Source: Ktedonobacterales bacterium (lineage in GTDB: Bacteria > Chloroflexota > Ktedonobacteria > Ktedonobacterales > JADMIN01). Taken from it: a stretch of 13,649 bases of DNA. A program made the position numbers and the translations under genes. The DNA is taken from positions 1 through 13,649 of the forward strand of contig JANWHL010000060.1 in the NCBI GenBank assembly GCA_025450405.1. The letters run 5' to 3'. Below, one piece after another: positions 7,232-12,873 of this stretch. Position 1 is the first letter of the stretch. Each line of letters opens with the position of its first letter. The notes beneath the pieces were generated by a model. The model was not told the origin of the DNA. It was given only the letters and a program-made list of their open reading frames with translations, and did no database searches.

Positions 7232-7637
7232 AGGCGCCGACTCCTTTTACCGTGGGCGTGTGCCATGGGCGTGACGATGCGGGAGTGTGGGAACAGCACT
7301 TCATCAGGTAGCGCTACGACTTTTGGTACACCGCGGAGTGCGCGGCGGATGGCGCGCAGGGCGCCGGGCCGGATGGCGCCAGGCCGGGTGCCACGCGGGC
7401 GCGTGCCATCGCCGCAAGAATGCGGCCACGGGTAGGCGAACAGCGCAAGACCGCCCTCTGGTGGCCAAAGCCTTAGCCGAAGCCCTGGGCGACACCAGCC
7501 CGGCGACAACGCCCAGCGTCGAGGGTCGCTCGGCCCGCTACCTGGCCAAAGGCCGGCTGCCGGCGGCGCATCCGCTCGCCCGCCACGGCCCGCGTTGGCT
7601 GGCCGTCCCGGTGCCTTTCCGCGCAACCTCTGGCTGG

Positions 7638-7665
7638 TTGGCGACTTGCCCTCCGCTGCTAAAAT
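7638..7665 (+). promoter_or_regulatory. Promoter of the thioesterase gene
   Basis: TTGGCG (7638-7643), 16 nt of spacer, then an extended -10 TG-c-TAAAAT (7657-7665). Transcription would start near 7672 and pass through the hairpin at 7686-7709 before the ATG at 7778. Confidence 0.5.
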
Positions 7666-7685
7666 GAGTCGGGGACGGGGCAGGT

Positions 7686-7709
7686 CCCTCCCTGTCGCGA
7701 CGGGGAGGG
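7686..7709. repeat. REP-like palindrome, copy 1
   Basis: CCCTCCC and GGGGAGGG arms flank GTCGCGAC. Eleven of twelve base pairs form, counting one T-G wobble. A related CCTCCCC/GGGGAGG hairpin occurs at 12699-12720, so this looks like a dispersed intergenic repeat. Here it falls in the leader of the thioesterase gene. Confidence 0.5.
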
Positions 7710-7777
7710 GAGCTGCAGGACGGGCCGAGGCGGGCCTGACATTCAGACGGATGCGCGGGTAGAGGAGTGAGCGAGTT

Positions 7778-8326
7778 ATGAGTGGGACGGCTCACGACGA
7801 TCACGACGAGCGCGCCGGGGACGAGGCGGATGCGACCGAGGCGGACGTGCGCTTGAACGACCGGAGCGATTACCAGCTGTGCTATGCCTGTGGGGCGCGC
7901 AACCCGCACAGCCTGGGTCTGGTGTTTCACCGGGAGGGCGAGGAAATCGTCGCGCTGTTCACGCCGGACGAGCGCTACCAGGGCTTTCCAGGTGTGGTGC
8001 ACGGAGGTGTGCTGGCGACGCTGTTGGATGAAGCGCTGGAGCGCTTCTCGGTGACGGCGGGGCGCTGGCTGATGACCGCGCGACTGGAGGTCCGCTATCG
8101 CCGCGCGGCGCCAGTGGGGCGTCCGCTGCGGATCGGCGCGCGGCTTGTGTCGGCGCGGACGCGGGCACTGGTGGCGGCAGGCGAGATCCGGCTGGCCGAC
8201 GAGCCGAGAGACGAGCCGGGTGGCGTGGTGGCGGAAGCGGCGGGCACGTTCCTGCCACTGCCGGCGGAGACGGCGCGCGCGGTGGGCGCCGCGTATCCGG
8301 TCTTTCTCCGCGCGTTCGAACGCTGA
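7778..8326 (+). CDS. Hotdog-fold thioesterase-like protein (PaaI/YbgC superfamily)
   Basis: A 182-residue cytoplasmic protein. After an acidic, His/Asp-rich N-terminal stretch (1-30) comes CYACGARNPHSLGL (35-48), then YQGFPGVVHGGVLATLLDEAL (67-87), the hotdog helix with its HGG and Asp-Glu pair. The family includes acyl-CoA thioesterases. The Cys35/Cys38 pair with an Asn-Pro-x-x-Leu-Gly-Leu block is a conserved variant in thioesterase-like proteins of unknown substrate. The start at 7778 is supported by GAGGAG 10 nt upstream. It stands alone with its own promoter and a hairpin just after the stop. No acyl-CoA pathway genes are nearby. Confidence 0.85.
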   Translation: MSGTAHDDHDERAGDEADATEADVRLNDRSDYQLCYACGARNPHSLGLVFHREGEEIVALFTPDERYQGFPGVVHGGVLATLLDEALERFSVTAGRWLMTARLEVRYRRAAPVGRPLRIGARLVSARTRALVAAGEIRLADEPRDEPGGVVAEAAGTFLPLPAETARAVGAAYPVFLRAFER

Positions 8327-8367
8327 GGCGGGGGATCGCGGGGCGCTTTCGCGATCGTTCGCCCGCC
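8327..8367 (+). terminator. Hairpin directly after the thioesterase gene
   Basis: An outer stem GGCGGG/CCCGCC and an inner stem GATCGCG/CGCGATC enclose a 9-nt loop, starting at the base after the stop codon. No T-run follows, so termination is likely but not certain. Confidence 0.5.
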
Positions 8368-8647
8368 GCGGATTCCACTCCACCCGCGGGCAGAATGTAA
8401 CGGCGCGATGCCGACGTGGAGCGGCCGTTGGGCAGGGTGCTCGCCTGACGCGGCTCCGCTCCAAGGCTGGGCTGGATAGGAATTTGGTACTATCTCTCCT
8501 GGCCGCGGGCGATGAGTGGTAGAGTTCAGCAAGCGCACTGGCGATGATTCGTGAGTCCGCTCTAATACTAGGTTTTGGGCCTGGGCGATTGATACCAGAT
8601 TCGCCATTTTCGCGAACCCGCTCCACGCCTGGGCCGCGCGAGGCCGC
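8368..8647. other. Gap between thioesterase and HU, with a possible extra promoter
   Basis: No gene is supported here. A second extended -10, TG-g-TACTAT (8485-8493), lies in a locally less GC-rich stretch (about 8480-8615). At 8584-8605 a short GGCGA/TCGCC stem is followed by ATTTT. Together they could define a small transcript of about 110 nt, or a distal HU promoter. The evidence is weak for both. Confidence 0.25.
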
Positions 8648-8676
8648 TTGTTGCCAGGCCAGGCGCGTGCTATACT
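8648..8676 (+). promoter_or_regulatory. Promoter of the HU gene
   Basis: TTGTTG (8648-8653), 17 nt of spacer, then an extended -10 TG-c-TATACT (8668-8676). Start near 8683, leader of about 140 nt. The -10 is the same extended TATACT form as at the RRM gene. Confidence 0.6.
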
Positions 8677-8823
8677 CGCGCATGGCGGTTCCGGGAATGG
8701 AGCCGCGACCCCGGTCGCCGGCGGGGTTCAGGGCGGTGGATCCGGAGATCCGCCGCGCGGCAACCCGGCACTCAGCGAGGCCTCATGTGGGTCCGCTGGA
8801 TCATGAGTGAGGAGCAACAGAGC

Positions 8824-9135
8824 ATGGCGAACCTCGGCAAGCAGGAGCTCATTCGCCGCATCGCCACGAAGGCCGGCAAGAGCGCCAAGGAAACCACGGA
8901 CCTCGTCAACGCGACGTTGGAGACGATCAAGGAGTCCCTCGAGGCGGGCGATGAGGTGCGCCTCGTCGGCTTCGGCGCCTTCTCGGTGACCACGACCGCG
9001 AAGCGCATGGGCGTCAATCCGCAGACACGCGCGAAGATTGAGGTGCCAGAGCGCCATCGCGTGAAGTTCCGCCCGGGCAAAGAACTGTCCGAGGCGGTGG
9101 CGATCAAGCATCACCACGGCGGCAAGAAGAAGTAG
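8824..9135 (+). CDS. hup: HU-family DNA-binding protein
   Basis: A 103-residue histone-like protein that binds and bends DNA as a dimer in the nucleoid. It starts MANLGKQELIRR and carries the HU/IHF signature GFGAFSVTTTAKRMGVNPQT (49-68), with the conserved Pro at the tip of the DNA-inserting arm. Typical HU is about 90 residues; here a short His/Gly/Lys tail (IKHHHGGKKK) is added. The frame is open from an ATG at 8785, but the ATG at 8824 matches the family start and has GAGGAG 9 nt upstream (8809-8814). Promoter and terminator indicate a single-gene transcript. Confidence 0.95.
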   Translation: MANLGKQELIRRIATKAGKSAKETTDLVNATLETIKESLEAGDEVRLVGFGAFSVTTTAKRMGVNPQTRAKIEVPERHRVKFRPGKELSEAVAIKHHHGGKKK

Positions 9136-9150
9136 GCGTGGTCAGATAGG

Positions 9151-9178
9151 ACGTCGCGGCGGGATCCCGCCGCGACGT
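9151..9178. repeat. Perfect 28-nt palindrome after HU
   Basis: Two 14-nt arms meet with no spacer, around a central GGGATCCC. It begins 15 nt past the HU stop. No T-run follows it directly; it forms the first of two tandem hairpins. Confidence 0.75.
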
Positions 9179-9182
9179 GAGC

Positions 9183-9225
9183 GGCCCGGCGGACGCGACT
9201 CGCGTCGGCCGGGCCACTGTTATTT
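9183..9225 (+). terminator. Rho-independent terminator of HU
   Basis: A 33-nt hairpin (9183-9215) pairs 15 of 16 positions around one central base: GGCCCGGC/GCCGGGCC outside and GACGCGA/TCGCGTC inside. It is followed by ACTGTTATTT, the best T-rich tail of any hairpin in this window. Confidence 0.75.
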
Positions 9226-9321
9226 GCGCGGAGACGGCGGGCCGGGCGGCGAACGGCTCCCCGCGGCCGCTTGCTCATCCGCCAGACCCCCTACGCGCTG
9301 GCGTGACCTACCCATGCGGGG

Positions 9322-9327
9322 TATACT
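9322..9327 (+). promoter_or_regulatory. -10 box upstream of the two-TM protein gene
   Basis: TATACT again, about 65 nt before the ATG at 9393. There is no TG extension and no clear -35. Start would be near 9334. Confidence 0.4.
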
Positions 9328-9392
9328 GAGATCGAGAGTGAGTTTGCCGCCGCCGGGCGCCGGCACGGCCAGCACGGGAGTATGGATCGATC

Positions 9393-10112
9393 ATGGCCAA
9401 GGTGCAGGAGCGTCCGATTACCGGCACGACTAGAGATGATCTGGGGCGGTCCGGAGCGGCGCTCTCGGGAATCGTGGAGCGGGCGCGCGGGGTGTTGTTT
9501 CCGCCCCGCCGGATGGTGGATACCTCCCCGCGGACGACCGATGTCACCCGCGGCGCGGGCAAGACGACCGGGAACGCCGCCGACGCGGCGGCCGACGATC
9601 AGCGTGTGCGCCAGCGCGGGGCGCAGCGCGGCGATATGATGAAGATGATGCGCGGCCTGCTGGCCTATGTGGTCGGGTCGATCGTCATCCAATACGGGGT
9701 GGTGTTCGCCGACAATCAGTTCTTTCATCAGTATCTCCAGAAGCACGTCCAGACGCTCTTCCCGACCACCTGGCCGCTGGTGGGCACCATGACGTGGTAC
9801 GCACTCATCTACATCCTGTTGCTGATCACTCTGGTCTGGGGCCTGTACCACTTCAACGTCATGCCGCGCAATTTCGGCGCCTCGCAGGCCGCCAGGCGGA
9901 ACGCGCCGCCGCCTACCACGACCACGCTTGGCCGGGGCAAGACCGCACAGAAGCGCGCGGCCACCGCTGTGAGCGCGTCCACGAGCACGGCCAAGGGCAC
10001 GACAGTCCGCCGCCCCGCCACCCCGGCACGAACGGTGACGGCCAACGACAGCGACGAATCGTATGACCGGGTGCGGGCGCTGCAGCAACGCGCGCGGAAG
10101 CGCAAGCGCTAG
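9393..10112 (+). CDS. Two-TM membrane protein of unknown function with long basic tails
   Basis: I do not recognise the family of this 239-residue protein. Residues 1-88 are polar and basic, without a signal peptide. TM1 is about 89-106 (LLAYVVGSIVIQYGVVFA) and TM2 about 134-153 (TWYALIYILLLITLVWGLYH). They are joined by an aromatic-rich external loop. Basic residues just before TM1 and just after TM2 predict both ends in the cytoplasm. The tail (160-239) is Thr/Ala/Arg-rich, low in complexity, and ends in RARKRKR, so contact with nucleic acid or acidic lipid is possible but unproven. GGGAG lies 12 nt before the ATG, a weak spacing. It has its own -10 box and a downstream hairpin. Confidence 0.75.
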   Translation: MAKVQERPITGTTRDDLGRSGAALSGIVERARGVLFPPRRMVDTSPRTTDVTRGAGKTTGNAADAAADDQRVRQRGAQRGDMMKMMRGLLAYVVGSIVIQYGVVFADNQFFHQYLQKHVQTLFPTTWPLVGTMTWYALIYILLLITLVWGLYHFNVMPRNFGASQAARRNAPPPTTTTLGRGKTAQKRAATAVSASTSTAKGTTVRRPATPARTVTANDSDESYDRVRALQQRARKRKR

Positions 10113-10190
10113 CGGACCACGATTCTCGCTCTGGCCGCGTTCAGGCGCTGGCCTGGCGGGCACCGGAGCTCATCCACGAGGCAAGCACGA

Positions 10191-10222
10191 GCCCCCGCCT
10201 GGCGGCCTCAGGCGGGGGCGTT
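10191..10222 (+). terminator. Terminator after the two-TM protein gene
   Basis: A perfect 11-bp stem (GCCCCCGCCTG with its complement) and a 7-nt loop, followed by GTTCT. Strong stem, weak T-tract. It separates this gene from the PRC-barrel gene at 10252. Confidence 0.6.
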
Positions 10223-10251
10223 CTGGAGGGTAGAGGAGCGTCAGGCGCACT

Positions 10252-10953
10252 ATGCTGCGAGATTTCCGCATCGGATCACCGGTCGCCTCCGCCGACGGGC
10301 ACCATGTCGGCACCCTCGCTCGTGTCATCGTGGATGGGGCCACCGACGCCGTGCTGGGGATCGTCGTCGATCCCGGACTGGTCGCGTCGGGGAATCTGCT
10401 GGCGCCGGGGGGCTGGAGCCGCCCCCGCGAGCGAGTGGTGGCGCTGGAGCGCGTGGCCACGGCGGAGCACGCTGGAGTGTCGCTCACCTGCGACAAAGCG
10501 GCTTTCGAGGCGCTGCCACTCTTCGAGCATGACCAGTTCAGCGCGGTGGACCCGACCGCCAACGCGGGTGACAGCAAAGCGGATGACAGTGGCGACGCGA
10601 CTTTTGAACGCGGTGAGCTGATCAACTACGGCGCCGCCGCCTTCGGGCTGGGTGCCGCGCCCTATCTGCCTCCCACCACGTTCACGCGGGACGAGCCCGC
10701 GACGGCAGGGGCGATCGACAAGGACGCGGCGGTCTGGCGTGTGGACCCTCACGAACGCGTTGGGACGGTTGAAGACCTGCTGCTGGACGACGCGGGGACG
10801 CGGCTGCGCGCGCTGGTGGTGCGGCGCGGGGCGCTGGAGGGTCTGGTGGTGATCCCAGCCGCGGCCATTGCGGCGGTGGAGGACGGTGTGGTGCGCGCGC
10901 GCCTGACCGACGATGAACTGCGCGACCTGGAGCGCTATCACCGGGAGGACTGA
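10252..10953 (+). CDS. Protein with two PRC-barrel domains
   Basis: A 233-residue soluble protein. Residues about 5-98 form a PRC-barrel-like unit: FRIGSPVASADGHHVGTL, then V-x-G-x-x-D and LGIVVDPG. Residues about 160-225 form a second: AVWRVDPHERVGTVEDLLLD, then LRALVVRRG and IPAAAIAAVEDGVV. An Asp/Ser/Ala-rich linker joins them (100-158). PRC-barrels occur in RimM, in photosynthetic reaction centre H subunits and in many stress-related proteins; the precise role here is unknown. GAGGAG lies 13 nt before the ATG, longer than usual. It is convergent with the membrane protein gene at 11036-11344. Confidence 0.8.
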   Translation: MLRDFRIGSPVASADGHHVGTLARVIVDGATDAVLGIVVDPGLVASGNLLAPGGWSRPRERVVALERVATAEHAGVSLTCDKAAFEALPLFEHDQFSAVDPTANAGDSKADDSGDATFERGELINYGAAAFGLGAAPYLPPTTFTRDEPATAGAIDKDAAVWRVDPHERVGTVEDLLLDDAGTRLRALVVRRGALEGLVVIPAAAIAAVEDGVVRARLTDDELRDLERYHRED

Positions 10954-10954
10954 G

Positions 10955-10974
10955 GGCGCCGCGTGGTCGGCGCC
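10955..10974 (+). terminator. Hairpin after the PRC-barrel gene
   Basis: GGCGCC arms with an 8-nt loop, beginning 2 nt after the stop codon. No T-run. It overlaps the start of the tandem repeat at 10960. Confidence 0.3.
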
Positions 10975-11029
10975 GGCGTGGTCAGCGGCGGCGTGGTCAG
11001 CGGCGCACGCGGCTGAGCGTGTTCAGCGG
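10960..11029. repeat. 15-nt tandem repeat between convergent genes
   Basis: Two exact copies of GGCGTGGTCAGCGGC occupy 10975-10989 and 10990-11004. A diverged copy precedes them (10960-10974) and a more diverged one follows at about 11015-11029. The block fills the gap between the PRC-barrel and three-TM genes. Confidence 0.75.
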
Positions 11030-11035
11030 GCGGGA

Positions 11036-11344
11036 TCAGAGGTCGAGGGGTGACATGGTGGTCGGGCGGCGATCCCCAAGCGAGAAGAGGAAATCGACGA
11101 GGAGGCCGCCGGTGACCGCGCCGATGGCGCAGGCGAGGAACGCGCCCAGAGCGTAGGAGAGGCCTTCGACGCTCTGGGTCCGCACATAGTACCAGACGCC
11201 GGCGGCCGTGACCACGGCCCCGATGATCGCGCCGAGCAGCGAGAAGATGCGCGAGCGGCGCGGCGCCAGCAGCGCGGCCAGAACCAGGCCGACTGGGATC
11301 GCAAAGACACACGCGATGATCGCCAACAAGACCTTGATATCCAT
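11036..11344 (-). CDS. Small three-TM membrane protein of unknown function
   Basis: A 102-residue integral membrane protein. TM1 about 4-27, TM2 about 34-54 and TM3 about 64-89, with Gly/Ala-rich helices and a basic loop APRRSR between TM1 and TM2. No family is recognised with confidence. The start at 11344 has AGGAGG 5 nt upstream and MDIKVLLAII leads directly into TM1; the frame is open to 11389. A TATAAT box lies 53 nt upstream. It faces away from the PRC-like/BON gene. Confidence 0.75.
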   Translation of the reverse strand: MDIKVLLAIIACVFAIPVGLVLAALLAPRRSRIFSLLGAIIGAVVTAAGVWYYVRTQSVEGLSYALGAFLACAIGAVTGGLLVDFLFSLGDRRPTTMSPLDL

Positions 11345-11397
11345 GGATGCCTCCTCGACCGTATGATGCCGCCGATACATGCCTGGCATTCCTGAAC

Positions 11398-11403
11398 ATT
11401 ATA
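11398..11403 (-). promoter_or_regulatory. -10 box of the three-TM protein gene
   Basis: A perfect TATAAT on the minus strand. TGGACG lies 19 nt further upstream as a weak -35. Start near 11391, leader about 47 nt. Confidence 0.5.
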
Positions 11404-11844
11404 GAGCGTATCGGGCGGTGAGCGTCCACCGAACGGGCCATCCGCGCGGGATCGTGACCCCAACCACCGCTCCATCCGTCCTGCTGAATGACGGCACAAA
11501 CGCCGTGAATGCGCCCAATGGCGCACGATGCCACGCGAACACGCGATGGATGGGATGACGGCCGCGGACGCCAGCGGCCCCCAGAGTTTGGTTGGGTCCC
11601 TGGTCGGACGGCGCGTGACGCGCGAAGCGCCGGCGCGCGGGGAAGGTTGCTGGCCCGCGACGGACGCACTGGACAACCCACCCCTGCGTGCGCGGCGCGA
11701 AGTGTTTCCACATGCGCGGTGCCCCGCGCAAGGGTGCGGAACTTGCGCGATAGGCCCGCAACACCAGGGTGACGCGATGTGGGTTCGCGATCGGAGCGCG
11801 TGGATCGTGGCGGAGGCGGGGCGCGGCGGAGGGAGATCGTGGTG
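11404..11844. other. Gap holding a doubtful small ORF
   Basis: No gene is firmly supported. On the plus strand, 11528-11845 could encode 105 residues with a CPAQGCGTC cluster, and its TGA overlaps the ATG of the next gene by one base (TGATG). Against it, no ribosome binding site is seen and third codon positions are only about 75% G+C by hand count, less biased than I would expect of a gene in this window. I see no clear promoter for the gene at 11845. Confidence 0.3.
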
Positions 11845-12678
11845 ATGACCAAGCCAGGCGGCCCCGAGACGGGCCGCATGTTCAGTGAGCGAACTGTTGG
11901 CGGCGAGCTGCCCACGCGCCAGGTGCTGCGCTTTGGAGCACGCGTGTCGCTGGGGGATGTACGGACGCTGCCCGGGCGATCGCGCAGTGGCGCGGGTGGC
12001 CCCTCCGGCGTATTGGCCGAGGCGCGGCTGCGCGCCCGCGCCGGCGAAATTTGGTGCCGGCTGCGGCCGGCGCGCCCGTTCGCGCGTGGTGTGCGCACCC
12101 TGGCGCTGAATACGACGCAGCCGCCCACCCCCACGCCCGACGCACTGGAGCTGCGCCGGGGGATGCGCGTCTGGTGCGCGAGCGGCGCGGTTGGCAAGCT
12201 CATGGGTGTTGTGGTGGACCGCGGCACGGGTCTGGCGGTTGGGCTCGTCGTGCGGGTGCGCGGCGACGTGGAGGCCGAGGCCACGTGGCCGACGGCGCCG
12301 CTGTGGCCGCTGCTTCCCGTGGCGGGACAGACCATGCTGTTGCCGCCGGCGTGGGCGACCAACGTGGAGAAGACCGAGGGCGCGTTCCCGCCGCTGGGCG
12401 GTGAGGCACGACTCATCCTGGATGCCAGCGCGTCGCAGGTGGCCCACAGTCTCGTCCTGCGGCCCGACGCCGACCTGCTGGCGGGGATCTGGGCCGTGCT
12501 GGACGCCAACCCGGCCATCTCGCCGCTCATGGGCGGGGTACGGGTCAGCGTGCGCGATGGCATGGTCACGTTGCTCGGCACCGTGCCCACCACGCGTCAT
12601 CGCCTCTCCGCCGAGCAGGATGTCTGGCATGTGCCGGGGGTGCTGGGCGTGCGCAATGAGCTGAGCGCCGCGGGGTAG
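11845..12678 (+). CDS. PRC-barrel-like/BON domain protein
   Basis: A 277-residue protein. Residues about 208-275 form a BON domain: a helix with AVLDANPAISPL, then GVRVSVRDGMVTLLGTVPT and a final helix ending in GVRNEL. BON domains are linked to phospholipid or envelope binding and stress, as in OsmY. Residues about 101-176 resemble a PRC-barrel strand set (LRRGMRVWCASGAVGKLMGV), and 27-90 may be a more diverged copy. No signal peptide is seen. The start at 11845 has GGAGGG 11 nt upstream; a GTG at 11779 in the same frame is less likely. The PRC-barrel gene at 10252 lies nearby but is separated by a minus-strand gene, so they are not one operon. Confidence 0.75.
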   Translation: MTKPGGPETGRMFSERTVGGELPTRQVLRFGARVSLGDVRTLPGRSRSGAGGPSGVLAEARLRARAGEIWCRLRPARPFARGVRTLALNTTQPPTPTPDALELRRGMRVWCASGAVGKLMGVVVDRGTGLAVGLVVRVRGDVEAEATWPTAPLWPLLPVAGQTMLLPPAWATNVEKTEGAFPPLGGEARLILDASASQVAHSLVLRPDADLLAGIWAVLDANPAISPLMGGVRVSVRDGMVTLLGTVPTTRHRLSAEQDVWHVPGVLGVRNELSAAG

Positions 12679-12698
12679 GACGGACCTCTCCCCCGGCC

Positions 12699-12745
12699 CC
12701 TCCCCATTGCGATGGGGAGGCAATGAGCCGCTGTATGGGGAGGGG
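12699..12745. repeat. REP-like palindrome, copy 2
   Basis: CCTCCCCAT (12699-12707) and ATGGGGAGG (12712-12720) form a 9-bp stem with loop TGCG, 20 nt after the stop codon at 12678. A further half-arm ATGGGGAGGGG lies at 12735-12745, so the left arm can pair with either. Related to the element at 7686-7709. It may also terminate the upstream transcript. Confidence 0.55.
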
Positions 12746-12836
12746 CGGGAATGTGCCGCCGTGTCGCGGCCGCCGATGCGGGCGGGCACGGGCGGAATGG
12801 GTGAGGGGACGCGCGAGCGTGCCGCTGGACAACCAG

Positions 12837-12866
12837 TGGACGGCGCGGCGGCCCCGGACATACAAT
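12837..12866 (+). promoter_or_regulatory. Promoter of the HD gene, predicted leaderless
   Basis: TGGACG (12837-12842), 18 nt of spacer, then TACAAT (12861-12866). The ATG at 12874 begins 7 nt after the -10, where transcription would start, and no ribosome binding site is present. Confidence 0.5.
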
Positions 12867-12873
12867 GCTCGCG

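Larger units (their letters stand above)
7232..7777. other. 546-nt gap between divergent genes
   Basis: The gap separates the minus-strand hydroxylase operon from the plus-strand thioesterase gene. The operon promoter should lie here, but I find no convincing -10/-35 pair on the minus strand. A 10-nt dyad GTAGCGCTAC at 7308-7317 is a possible operator. Near 7340-7395 a GGATGGCGC-containing block appears twice in imperfect form. Codons around 7459-7610 on the plus strand read as a mildly protein-like stretch, with no ribosome binding site, inside a GTG-initiated frame 7287-7667. I treat it as non-coding or as a remnant. The right end holds the thioesterase promoter and a REP-like hairpin. Confidence 0.5.

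Noticed and set aside
7538..8683. 381-codon minus-strand frame
   Set aside because: Antisense to the thioesterase gene; Arg/His/Pro-rich and without domain features.
10938..12593. 551-codon open frame on the minus strand
   Set aside because: It spans the three-TM gene in another frame and the PRC-like/BON gene antisense, with low-complexity Ser/Arg/Pro composition.
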